Shown here: in pieces, positions 6,774-14,430 of the stretch
Position numbering within the stretch: position 1 is the stretch's first letter
Layout of the letters: every line of letters begins with the position of its first letter
NCBI GenBank assembly: GCA_964355675.1
Contig: CAYHEC010000054.1
Span: 1 to 17,242 of the forward strand
Direction of reading: 5' to 3'
DNA from: CAMBDS01 sp964355675
GTDB lineage: Bacteria > Electryoneota > AABM5-125-24 > Hatepunaeales > Hatepunaeaceae
DNA: 17,242 bases
The notes under the pieces: model-generated
The model's input: the letters and a program-made list of their open reading frames with translations, nothing else
What the model was told of the DNA's origin: nothing
Database searches by the model: none
Program-made: the position numbers and the translations under genes

Positions 6774-9104
6774 TTACCTCACCAGCATCATCTTCACAGT
6801 GCTGAGCTCTGTCCCTGCTTCCAGTCTGGCTAAGTAGATCCCCGCCGCAAAAGCAGATGCGTCCCAAATAACAGATTGTTCTTCTGCCGACCCCCTGTGG
6901 TCGGCAGCATTTCTTGCCGTCAACCGCAGGGGGTTGACGGAAGAACCGCTGTCCACCAGCCTCGCTACTTCCCGCCCGGAAATGTCGTGGATAGAAAGGC
7001 GCGTAGGGACCGATTTATCGAGCCCGAATCTCAACATCACCGTCGAGTTGAAGGGATTGGGCTGAACGCTCAGTAGGGCAGGACGTCCCGGACTGCCGGC
7101 TTCTGCTTCGTCAACAAAATCTGGCTCCCTCACTGTCACTTCCCATGTCACGGTGTCCGCCTCAACCGTATCTGCCACAATGACCGAGATCTGGTAAGAC
7201 AGGTTTCCAACTTGTCCGGAGTTCCACTCAAACATTGTCGTATCTTCTGCAAACACCTCCCCATCGACCAGCCAGCGGATCGTCTGTCCTTCAGCATCAG
7301 GAACTGTCGGTTCAACAGCAAAATGGACTACGCTATCCGGAACTACCTCGAACGCCAAATTTTCCGGTACATACGCCCAGATTGCACCTCTGACAGCGAC
7401 GTTCCAATTTACCGCATCTGAAGACTCTCCACGATAGACAAGCCCCTCCACTGCATAACTCCCCAACCGGAGAAATTGGAACGTAGCATTTGAATCTCCG
7501 TGTATTTCCTCATTTGGTTGTTGAAAATCAAGATCAATTTTCGTCCATAGGTATTCTGGCGGTTCGCCTTCAGTAAGTCTGAGCGTATCAAGCGAGAAAT
7601 CAACGGAAGAACCACGTCTAATGGTAAGATCGAGTGTGTCTGGCGAGTAAGATACAATAAATAAGTCTTTTGCATGGACGTCCCAGCGGATGGAATCGCT
7701 TCCTTCGTCGTCGCTTATCCAGCATTGAACAGAGTAGTCGCCAATTTCTTGAAACCGGTGGGACAACGTCCTGCTATCCCCTGCATTCTCATCATTTATC
7801 ATCCATCGATATGAAATCACATCATTCTGCCAGTCTAAGGCGGTTACAGCAAATCGAATTCTTTCCCCTGCCAATATTGACGTATCAAGCGACTCCGGTG
7901 AATGGGAATCAAAAAACGGAGCGGAATGTTCCGGGACAAATCTGACGAGAACACCATCATATCCCCTGTTTTCGGTTACTGCCCAGCCGACTGTTGCTGG
8001 CGCACCGTCTCGATGTACCACCACAGAAGTATAACCCTCATTTGATCCCGGATCGGGGCAATTTCGGTCAACGCGCTCCCACATCACATTCCCATTTTGG
8101 TCTGTTCTTAGAAGATAAGAGTAATTTCGCCTTGGATTTGCGGCTTCCACAAGTTGGGCGCTGATGATAAATCCGCCATCATTAAAGCGCGCTAACTTGA
8201 TGTAATGTTGAAAAGAAGGATAATTTTCATTGCGGTCAAATAAATGGCGTGCTTCCCAAAGCATTTCTCCCTCATTGTCAACTCTTGTTAAGACAATCGC
8301 GGTATCGATCATACTATGATCGAAGTAACCTGTAGTATAAACGAGAGCAAACCCCTCTCCCCCGCAAGAGACCATGTCCTTGAAATGACACTGATTATAG
8401 CGTCTCTGCCAGATGATTTCACCATTTTGGTCAATTTTCATTATATTCCAATGACCTGCCATGACATATCCTTCGTTCTCGACTTCCCGAATGGCAAATA
8501 TTTCGGGCGTACCGGGATAGTAACGCTCCCAAATCACATCGCCATCGCCGGAAATTAAAACAGCATAGCCTGTCAACCCTTGATCCCATGACTGGCGGCC
8601 TGCCGCAAGGATATTCCCGCCTTTTGTCTCAATCAAGGCAAAGCAGGCGTCGGCGAAGATCTCTTCGTTGCCATAAGTTCTCATCCAATCGAGGTTCCCT
8701 TCCGAGTCGGTACGAAGAACACCAAACTTCAATGTATTCCCTCCGCCAGCTTGAGCAAACTGGCCGCCCACAGCAAAACCATCGTCGTCCAATTGAATAA
8801 GGGAAATTCCCCAATCCGTTTCGTTATTGACTCCTCTGAAATACCTTCGTTGCCAATGTAACAGACCATTCTGGTCGGTCTTCACCAACCAGACGCCATT
8901 ATGCAGTACCTCTTCGGTGCCAATTCCACAAGCGGCAAAACCGCCATCCGAAGTCGCATAAACATCCGACAACTTATCATTCAGCTCTACTACGTCAAAA
9001 CGCCTGACCCACGTCCGCTCCGGAGGCTGTGCGGAAAGATCAAGCGAATATGAGCACGATAGCAGGATTGCTAAGGAAAGAACCCGAATAATTGTTATTC
9101 TCAT
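6774..9104 (-). CDS. Secreted propeller/Ig-domain protein with C-terminal sorting domain (paralogue 3)
   Basis: A 776-residue exported protein. Residues 1-26 are a signal peptide (core VLSLAILLSCSYSLDLSAQ). Residues about 30-395 hold propeller repeats such as DGGFAACG and GNLDWMRTYGN, as in delta-60/PQQ-like proteins. Ig-like domains follow at about 397-479, 480-572 and 574-659, then a sorting domain (about 678-776) opening SVQPNPFNS. Residues 721-743 are the translated palindromic element. The stop is an ordinary TAA with no palindrome. The Shine-Dalgarno sequence is weak (GAAG). A likely promoter lies at 9297-9325. It is the upstream-most gene of the tandem trio; the specific ligand or substrate is unknown. 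Confidence 0.9.
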   Translation of the reverse strand: MRITIIRVLSLAILLSCSYSLDLSAQPPERTWVRRFDVVELNDKLSDVYATSDGGFAACGIGTEEVLHNGVWLVKTDQNGLLHWQRRYFRGVNNETDWGISLIQLDDDGFAVGGQFAQAGGGNTLKFGVLRTDSEGNLDWMRTYGNEEIFADACFALIETKGGNILAAGRQSWDQGLTGYAVLISGDGDVIWERYYPGTPEIFAIREVENEGYVMAGHWNIMKIDQNGEIIWQRRYNQCHFKDMVSCGGEGFALVYTTGYFDHSMIDTAIVLTRVDNEGEMLWEARHLFDRNENYPSFQHYIKLARFNDGGFIISAQLVEAANPRRNYSYLLRTDQNGNVMWERVDRNCPDPGSNEGYTSVVVHRDGAPATVGWAVTENRGYDGVLVRFVPEHSAPFFDSHSPESLDTSILAGERIRFAVTALDWQNDVISYRWMINDENAGDSRTLSHRFQEIGDYSVQCWISDDEGSDSIRWDVHAKDLFIVSYSPDTLDLTIRRGSSVDFSLDTLRLTEGEPPEYLWTKIDLDFQQPNEEIHGDSNATFQFLRLGSYAVEGLVYRGESSDAVNWNVAVRGAIWAYVPENLAFEVVPDSVVHFAVEPTVPDAEGQTIRWLVDGEVFAEDTTMFEWNSGQVGNLSYQISVIVADTVEADTVTWEVTVREPDFVDEAEAGSPGRPALLSVQPNPFNSTVMLRFGLDKSVPTRLSIHDISGREVARLVDSGSSVNPLRLTARNAADHRGSAEEQSVIWDASAFAAGIYLARLEAGTELSTVKMMLVR
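6878..6946. repeat. In-frame palindromic coding element, copy 3
   Basis: A 69-bp copy with outer arms 6878-6897 and 6927-6946 complementary at 17 of 20. Hairpins are 6885-6892/6899-6906 and 6917-6925/6932-6940. Relative to copy 1, pair C1724-G1745 has become T6885-A6906. Both changes are synonymous (alanine codons), so they keep peptide and stem alike. Confidence 0.85.
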
Positions 9105-9206
9105 CGTTTGACTTCAGATTGTGAGTTTGGGCGTGCATTTCCCTTTTGTATCGGTATTGGATTATAACACGGCTCAAAAGTGCTTTCGTATATTTCAAAC
9201 ATATAA

Positions 9207-9272
9207 CGCGTAGGTTAACCGTCCCGGTTGACCATCCATTACTACAGACAAGCGAGACGCATGTCCTACGCG
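9207..9272. repeat. Family C palindromic repeat, long copy
   Basis: Outer stem CGCGTAGG (9207-9214)/CCTACGCG (9265-9272) is perfect. Inside are GGTTAACCG-tcc-CGGTTGACC (9213-9233) and the agcgagacgc region, here degraded on its right side (gcatg for gctta). With the promoter at 9297-9325, the repeat would sit in the 5' leader of paralogue 3. Confidence 0.75.
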
Positions 9273-9296
9273 AATGCGAAAAGGCTTCTTAACCGT

Positions 9297-9325
9297 GCTA
9301 TAATGTAAATTACATCCTTTAACAA
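9297..9325 (-). promoter_or_regulatory. Putative promoter of paralogue 3 with an internal palindrome
   Basis: Minus-strand TTGTTA (9320-9325), a 17-nt spacer and TATAGC (9297-9302). The spacer contains ATGTAA-n-TTACAT (9303-9315), a perfect 6+6 palindrome of operator type between the two boxes. Leader length would be about 185 nt and would include the family C repeat. The box matches are only moderate. Confidence 0.45.
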
Positions 9326-9360
9326 CAAAAGTCAACTCTCTGCAATCTCAACTCAAAACA

Positions 9361-9392
9361 AAAGAGCCGCTCCAACTCGGAGCGGCTCTTTT
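9361..9392 (-). terminator. Intrinsic terminator of the DUF6588-like gene
   Basis: A perfect 10-bp GC-rich stem GAGCCGCTCC/GGAGCGGCTC (9364-9373, 9379-9388) with a 5-nt loop is followed on the minus strand by CTTTTGTTTT. It lies just after the stop at 9416. A-runs and T-runs on both sides make it potentially bidirectional. Confidence 0.9.
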
Positions 9393-9415
9393 ACTACACT
9401 AACGCACAATGGCGC

Positions 9416-10477
9416 TTATCTGAACGTGACACCAAAACCAGCCGAGTAGGCGGTGTACTTCCCGATGTTGATGTCGGCGTTAAAAGTGAAGATCATCAGT
9501 TGAAGACGTGCACCTGCGGTCATTCTGCCACCGTTTTCACCATCAAGATTGAACGCAACATTCTGCCCATGGAAAGGATTGCCAGGATTGTTAATTGTGT
9601 AATCTACTTCGATGTCGCTTGACTCAGTTCCGATTCCTGCATAAGGCGTTATGCTCATCAACATAAAACCAAATCGACGCGAAACCTGAAGGTTGAGAGC
9701 GGTATTGTTGGAAATCACGGGGCCGACTTCGAGCTTCTGTGTCGAATACTGACCGGAGATGTCGAGCCCTAACAACGGTACGGGAATCCACTGGCTGATC
9801 GAGTGCTTCACACCCCAACCGAGCATTTTGATCTTGCCTAAATTGCCAAGATCTTGCTCCGGGATTATTCTAAGAAGGACTTCTGTCCCGAAAGGCAACC
9901 CAATCGAAGCCTGCGGCATAAACAACGGCAGTACATCGAGGCCAAGTCCCGGAGGAGTGGTGATCGAGTCGGCATTGAGGGTGTTCAGTACATTGGCGAA
10001 TTCGCCAGAATGGTGCAAATTTTCTATATCAGCAGAGCTAATGCCCGCGTCGAGCAGAGCCGACTCAAGGCTACCGTCGGTGGCTTGGAGTAACTTTCCC
10101 TTGCTTTCGCCAAACATGGTTGGCCCTTCCCGGTCAGGGTAGAGAATGTTGGCGTTCAGATTTCGTGTGCCAACATTGGGAATAGTCACTGGCAGGGCGG
10201 AGGGCAACACAAAATCAAATGTCAGGTCTTCATCGGCGATCTGGATAATCGAGATTTTTATACTGCCGTCAACACCAAGGAACTTGTGGGGCTTGGCAGT
10301 GTGATAAAGCCCTGAATTCATAGCCGTACCGAACGCCGTTGCGAAGGGGCCAATATAGCCTTTGGCGTTGTCCTCGGCAAGCTTCTTCAATTCATCCTGA
10401 AAATTGACAGCTTGTACTTGATTTACCCATGCAAAGGCAAGGGTAAGCGTCAATAAGAGAGATAGCAATCGTTTCAT
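9416..10477 (-). CDS. DUF6588-like outer-membrane barrel protein
   Basis: A 353-residue exported protein. The chosen start gives a signal peptide MKRLLSLLLTLTLAFAWVNQ-VQA and has TGGAG about eight bases upstream; the frame is open 23 codons further but without a signal-like start. The mature N-terminus, with KGYIGPFATAFGTAMNSG, LYHTAKPHKFLG and later alternating hydrophobic strands, resembles the DUF6588 family of Bacteroidota-type bacteria. The C-terminus AYSAGFGVTFR is a typical last strand. The family has no assigned function; location in the outer membrane is inferred. Its own terminator follows at once, separating it from the exoprotein trio. Confidence 0.8.
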   Translation of the reverse strand: MKRLLSLLLTLTLAFAWVNQVQAVNFQDELKKLAEDNAKGYIGPFATAFGTAMNSGLYHTAKPHKFLGVDGSIKISIIQIADEDLTFDFVLPSALPVTIPNVGTRNLNANILYPDREGPTMFGESKGKLLQATDGSLESALLDAGISSADIENLHHSGEFANVLNTLNADSITTPPGLGLDVLPLFMPQASIGLPFGTEVLLRIIPEQDLGNLGKIKMLGWGVKHSISQWIPVPLLGLDISGQYSTQKLEVGPVISNNTALNLQVSRRFGFMLMSITPYAGIGTESSDIEVDYTINNPGNPFHGQNVAFNLDGENGGRMTAGARLQLMIFTFNADINIGKYTAYSAGFGVTFR

Positions 10478-10519
10478 TAATGGAACTCCAGAATTGTGTG
10501 GGTGTTTTGATTGTTCTTC

Positions 10520-10576
10520 CGACACGGTGAGGACACCTTGTCGCAACTTCCTAAAGGAACGGGGAGCGATGCCCGT
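10520..10576. repeat. Two adjacent hairpins between the barrel-protein genes
   Basis: 10520-10543 folds as CGACA/TGTCG plus GGTG/CACC with one mismatch and a 4-nt loop. 10559-10576 folds as ACGGG/CCCGT. Together they fill most of the 107-bp gap between the two barrel genes. No U-tract follows, so a repeat or leader structure is likelier than a terminator. Confidence 0.4.
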
Positions 10577-10584
10577 CCTACTGA

Positions 10585-11130
10585 CTATCTAAAGAAATAA
10601 TGTATCGCAAATTGCGGAGACGGGAGTACGGTATCCTTATCTGCCGTTAGTAGTAAATCCGCTGAAAACCAGATTTGGTCCCATTGAGCATAGCGAAAGG
10701 CGACGCCCACGCCTGCCCCCGCCGCAAAGCCATCGGAGGTGTTATAGTGAGTCTCCGTGACTAAAGAATCATGCGTAACCCAGTGCATTAATTCTTCCTT
10801 ACTCCTATCATAAGAATATGACAGGCCTCCAGCAAGATAGAGACAGGTGTTCTTGGTTCTATTCAGAATATAGAATGTTTCAGCCCCGATATTGCCATAA
10901 ATAAGCTCGGTGGATTTCAGATAAATACCACCTGCCTGCCAGCCAAAACCTTCCAACGGCATTCTCCTGACACTGAATCCAGTGCCGCCGGTGCGCCCAG
11001 CCGCGACTCCGAAACCGAGTGTTTCCTCAGCGCAAGTAATTGAAGGACTTACCCAAAAGAAGAATAGAGAGAGGATGAAAATCTGAAGCAATTTCCGACC
11101 CTGATGGAACTTCTGATAGTTTGTTTTCAT
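10585..11130 (-). CDS. Small exported protein, probable outer-membrane beta-barrel
   Basis: A 181-residue protein not assigned to a named family. Residues 1-34 are a signal peptide with a long hydrophobic stretch (ILSLFFFWVSPSITCA). The rest alternates Gly/aromatic strands: LGFGVAAGRTGGTGFSV, FGWQAGGIYLKS, LYLAGGLSYSYD, GFAAGAGVGVAFRYA and a final FAIHYFFR, consistent with an eight-strand barrel of the OmpA/OmpX size class. No enzymatic motif is seen. It precedes the DUF6588-like gene by 107 bp in the same direction, so the two may be co-transcribed. The ribosome site is weak (GGTGG). Confidence 0.75.
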   Translation of the reverse strand: MKTNYQKFHQGRKLLQIFILSLFFFWVSPSITCAEETLGFGVAAGRTGGTGFSVRRMPLEGFGWQAGGIYLKSTELIYGNIGAETFYILNRTKNTCLYLAGGLSYSYDRSKEELMHWVTHDSLVTETHYNTSDGFAAGAGVGVAFRYAQWDQIWFSADLLLTADKDTVLPSPQFAIHYFFR

Positions 11131-11207
11131 TCTAAACCACCATTATAAGGCTTTTTATACGAAGAATTGTGTGTTGACTCACAGTGGGGACTGGTGAGCG
11201 GACTGAT

Positions 11208-11359
11208 CAGACTGTCCGAGAATGCAAATAATTCAAAATGCTCTCATCCCGACGAAAGTCGGGATCAAGATATCTCGATGACATTTAAGGAATTACTGGA
11301 TACCGGCTTTCGAAGGTATGAGAGTATCTTGGGGTTTTCTAACATTCTCGGACCGACTG
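11208..11359. repeat. Nested palindromic repeat between lon and the barrel gene
   Basis: Terminal arms 11208-11224 and 11343-11359 are inverted repeats at 15 of 17 positions (GTCCGAGAATG/CATTCTCGGAC perfect). Inside, CTCTCAT (11241-11247) pairs with ATGAGAG (11318-11324), and ATCCCGAC-gaaa-GTCGGGAT (11246-11265) is a perfect 8-bp hairpin. The words cccgacgaaagtcggga and ggataccggctttcg resemble common environmental REP-like repeats. It fills most of the region between these two genes and has no protein-coding content. Confidence 0.65.
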
Positions 11360-11381
11360 TGATGTCCACACTCCATGAGTA

Positions 11382-13802
11382 TCAAGGCGCGTTCTTCACT
11401 CCCTTTTTCGCTGATTTTTTTGGCAATAACGCCAACTTCAGCACCTCGTCCAGACTGCTGACAAACTTGAATTCCAGCTTCTCCCTGACAATTGCCGGAA
11501 TTTCTTCCAAATCCGCCCGATTTCCTTCCGGACAGACGATTACTTTCATGTGCCCCCGTGCCGCGGCAACGGTCTTTTCTCGCAAGCCCCCAATTGGCAG
11601 TACTTGCCCTTGAAGTGTGATCTCGCCAGTCATTGCCAGATCGTGGCGGACAGGTTTATTCGTGAAAAGGCTTGCCAGTGCGGTAGTCAAGGTGACGCCC
11701 GCCGAAGGTCCATCCTTGGGAGTCGCGCCTTCCGGGATATGGAGATGAATGTCTATTTTCTTGAATGTATCGCGCGGAATTTTCAGTCGGTCGGCATGAG
11801 CGCGCAGGTAGCTCATGGCAATCTCAGCGGACTCCTTCATGACGTCGCCGAGTTGTCCTGTGACCTTCATTCGTCCTTCGCCCGGCATTGCAATGACCTC
11901 GATCTGAAGCATGACTCCACCAACAGCCGTCCAGGCAAGCCCGGTCGCAACGCCGACGCGAGGACTCTTGCCTTGTAAGTCTGGCGAAATCCGAGCCGGG
12001 CCTAGGTACTTCTCAAGGTTCTTAGTATTGATTACAAAAGATCTGGCGTCAGTGTTACTCGCCACTTCGAACGCGGCTTTACGGCATATCTTGCCAATCG
12101 TTCGTTCGAGAGTTCGAACTCCAGCTTCACGTGTATAATAGACTACTATGTTCTCGATGGTCTTATCAGTAAACGTAATCTGCCCCGGGTGAAGACCGTT
12201 GTCGGCAATCTGACGTGGAACAAGATACTTCTTGGCGATCATCAATTTTTCAGGAGTGATGTACCCGGGCAATTTGATGATGTCCATTCGGTCGCGAAGA
12301 GGCGGAGGTATCGTTTCAAGGTAGTTTGCCGTCGTTATGAACATCACTTTGGAAAGATCGAATTCGACTTCGAGATAATTGTCCTGAAAATTAAAGTTCT
12401 GCTCCGGGTCAAGTACTTCAAGCATCGCCGAGGCCGGATCACCGCGGAAATCAGCGCCGAGTTTGTCGATCTCATCGAGCATGAACACCGGATTGTTCGT
12501 CCCGGCTTTCTTCAGGTTCTGGATGACCCGCCCCGGAAGCGCTCCGATATAAGTCCTGCGGTGACCGCGAATCTCTGCTTCGTCACGGAGGCCGCCCAGC
12601 GACATCCTGACGAATTTCTTCCCCATCGCTTCAGCAATTGACTTTCCAATCGAAGTTTTTCCGACTCCTGGAGGTCCGGATAAACATACAATCGAACCGC
12701 GCCCTCCGCCTTTCAGTTTCTTGACGGCAAGGAATTCAAGAATGCGTGCCTTCACGTCATCAAGACCGTAATGATCCCGGTCGAGAACTTTTCGTGCTTG
12801 TTTAATGTCGATATTATCGGGATCAGACACTTGCCACGGCAGATCGAACAGCCAGTCAAGGTAAGTGCGAGAGACGGTGTACTCGGCTGAGGCAGGGTTC
12901 ATCCTACTTAGACGTTCGATCTCTTTCTTTGCCGCTTCGATAACCTGATCAGGGGCCGCCAATTTGCTCAACCGGTCGTTCAACTCACGAATTTCAGCGC
13001 CTTCGCCATCTTCGCCCAATTCCTTGCGAATTGCTTTCATCTGTTCACGCAGGAAGTATTCGCGCTGGTTCTTCTCGATTGTGCCGGAAACTTCCTGCTG
13101 AATTTTCGATCCGAGCTTAAGAATAGTCAACTCGCGATCGACCAACCTTGACACCACAGCCAGTCGCTCGGCAATTTCCGTATTGGCAAGGACTTCTTGA
13201 CGTTCGTCGGGGCGGATATTGAGGTTAGCGGCAATAAAATCGGCCATTGTCCCCGGATCAGATATATTGATCAGGGCAACTTTCATTTCATAAGGAAGGT
13301 AGGGAGCTATATCGATAACTTCAGTAAATTCATCACGAATTTTACGCGTAAGCGCTTCGATTCGAGCTCCACTGACTGAAACCGGTTCAAGCGGAGTAAC
13401 TCGCGCAATTCTGCCCAGCGCCTTATCGCCAATTACCTCGGATATTTTTATGCGGGTTCCACCCTGCAACAACAGCCGCAAAGACCCGTCCGGAATACGG
13501 AGCATTTTAATGATTGTTGCGGCGCAACCGATCAGATAGGGAGCGTCTTCACGCTTTCCTTCCTCAGAACCCGGCAGACGCAATGAGACAGCCATAGTTT
13601 TGTTAGAAACATTGAGCGCTTCGTTGACCAATTTAATCTGATCTTCATCGGTTACAACAACAGGAGTTATCACACCGGGGAAGACCACAAGTTCGTCGGT
13701 CAAAAAGAGTGGCAGTGTCTGTTCATCGGATGCTGGAACGACGGCCAATAATTTCTTTATGGAGCGACTGCTCGCCGGCTTATCACCATTTCGGCGTATC
13801 AT
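11382..13802 (-). CDS. lon: ATP-dependent Lon protease
   Basis: An 806-residue, full-length LonA-type protease that degrades misfolded and regulatory proteins in the cytoplasm as a hexamer. The N-terminal substrate-binding domain (about 30-225, PLFLTDELVVFPGVITPV) is followed by a coiled helical region (LREQMKAIRKELGE, about 250-263), an AAA+ module with Walker A GPPGVGKTS (376-384) and Walker B VFMLDEID (439-446), and an S16 peptidase domain with the catalytic Ser700 (TPKDGPSAG) and Lys743 (GGLREKTVAA). The 43-residue Ser-Lys spacing equals that of E. coli Lon. Its ATG overlaps the hsp20 TGA (ATGA), so translation is probably coupled. No transmembrane segment, so not LonB. Confidence 0.98.
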   Translation of the reverse strand: MIRRNGDKPASSRSIKKLLAVVPASDEQTLPLFLTDELVVFPGVITPVVVTDEDQIKLVNEALNVSNKTMAVSLRLPGSEEGKREDAPYLIGCAATIIKMLRIPDGSLRLLLQGGTRIKISEVIGDKALGRIARVTPLEPVSVSGARIEALTRKIRDEFTEVIDIAPYLPYEMKVALINISDPGTMADFIAANLNIRPDERQEVLANTEIAERLAVVSRLVDRELTILKLGSKIQQEVSGTIEKNQREYFLREQMKAIRKELGEDGEGAEIRELNDRLSKLAAPDQVIEAAKKEIERLSRMNPASAEYTVSRTYLDWLFDLPWQVSDPDNIDIKQARKVLDRDHYGLDDVKARILEFLAVKKLKGGGRGSIVCLSGPPGVGKTSIGKSIAEAMGKKFVRMSLGGLRDEAEIRGHRRTYIGALPGRVIQNLKKAGTNNPVFMLDEIDKLGADFRGDPASAMLEVLDPEQNFNFQDNYLEVEFDLSKVMFITTANYLETIPPPLRDRMDIIKLPGYITPEKLMIAKKYLVPRQIADNGLHPGQITFTDKTIENIVVYYTREAGVRTLERTIGKICRKAAFEVASNTDARSFVINTKNLEKYLGPARISPDLQGKSPRVGVATGLAWTAVGGVMLQIEVIAMPGEGRMKVTGQLGDVMKESAEIAMSYLRAHADRLKIPRDTFKKIDIHLHIPEGATPKDGPSAGVTLTTALASLFTNKPVRHDLAMTGEITLQGQVLPIGGLREKTVAAARGHMKVIVCPEGNRADLEEIPAIVREKLEFKFVSSLDEVLKLALLPKKSAKKGVKNAP

Positions 13803-14245
13803 AGGTCAATCTCCACATCACCGTTGAGGATCCCAAGAGGCTGTTTAGGCAGAACAATTTCGAGGAACCCCTGTAGGTATCGGCGCTCGGCTCGATCCGG
13901 ATCGATGCGGGCAGGCAATTCTATGCGTCGCTCAAAGGGTCCGAAATCGATTTCCATAATATGATAGTGTCGTTTTTCAGAAAGTGGGTGTTCTCTGCGG
14001 ATGCCACGAATCGTGAGGACATTGTTATGAAGAGTCAGCCTCACGTCGTTGATTGAAATGCCGGCGATATCGATCATGACCACGACATTCTCATCGGTTT
14101 CAAAGACGTCGGTGAGTGGTTTCCAGCCCTTCTCGACAGGCATCAGAACCGGGCGGCGATTTTTGTAGAATGTGTTGAAAAGAAAATCGAGTTCGTCGGA
14201 TGATTCGTCGTCTTTGAACTGGATTGGGAAATTTACTTGGACCAC
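13799..14245 (-). CDS. Small heat-shock protein, Hsp20/alpha-crystallin family
   Basis: A 148-residue ATP-independent holdase. The alpha-crystallin domain spans about 42-134: DVFETDENVVVMIDIAG at its start and the family signature GFLEIVLPK (126-134) at its end. VEI at 144-146 could serve as the C-terminal IxI-type assembly motif. The start is GTG, with a strong AAGGAGG four bases upstream. It heads a two-gene unit with lon: the holdase keeps unfolded proteins soluble and Lon removes them. No CIRCE element or confident promoter was found upstream. Confidence 0.95.
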   Translation of the reverse strand: MVQVNFPIQFKDDESSDELDFLFNTFYKNRRPVLMPVEKGWKPLTDVFETDENVVVMIDIAGISINDVRLTLHNNVLTIRGIRREHPLSEKRHYHIMEIDFGPFERRIELPARIDPDRAERRYLQGFLEIVLPKQPLGILNGDVEIDL

Positions 14246-14332
14246 GTTCCCTCCTTGCAGCCATAAAAAATGGCGGCGGGATTGAAGTTCTAAAACTGTT
14301 GACTAATAAAGGTCTGGTGAAAAAGTTTTGCT

Positions 14333-14408
14333 GAGTTCAGGCGGACGCCCTCGTCCGCCCTTTCACTGTGCTTGGTATAGCGGCGGACGAGGGCGTCCGC
14401 CTGAACTC
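14333..14408. repeat. Perfect 27-bp inverted repeat with a hairpin in each arm (family B)
   Basis: 14333-14359 and 14382-14408 are exact reverse complements, separated by 22 bp. Each arm is itself a hairpin: GGCGGAC-gccctc-GTCCGCC and its mirror. The sequence can thus form one long stem or two side-by-side hairpins, the same layout as the coding elements in the exoprotein genes. It lies between the methyltransferase stop and the hsp20 gene. Confidence 0.85.
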
Positions 14409-14430
14409 TTCAAGTCTTTTCTAGCTGATC

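Noticed and set aside
11142..11147. Perfect minus-strand TATAAT upstream of the small barrel gene
   Set aside because: It would start transcription only a few bases before the ATG at 11130, and no -35 lies at a suitable distance.
1605..11613. Long plus-strand open frames over the exoprotein, barrel and lon genes
   Set aside because: All lie antisense to well-supported genes, have no recognisable domains and no ribosome sites; they are frame shadows.
14246..14332. CIRCE (HrcA) or similar heat-shock operator before hsp20
   Set aside because: No TTAGCACTC-type inverted repeat is present; only a short GCCAT-n5-ATGGC hairpin is seen.
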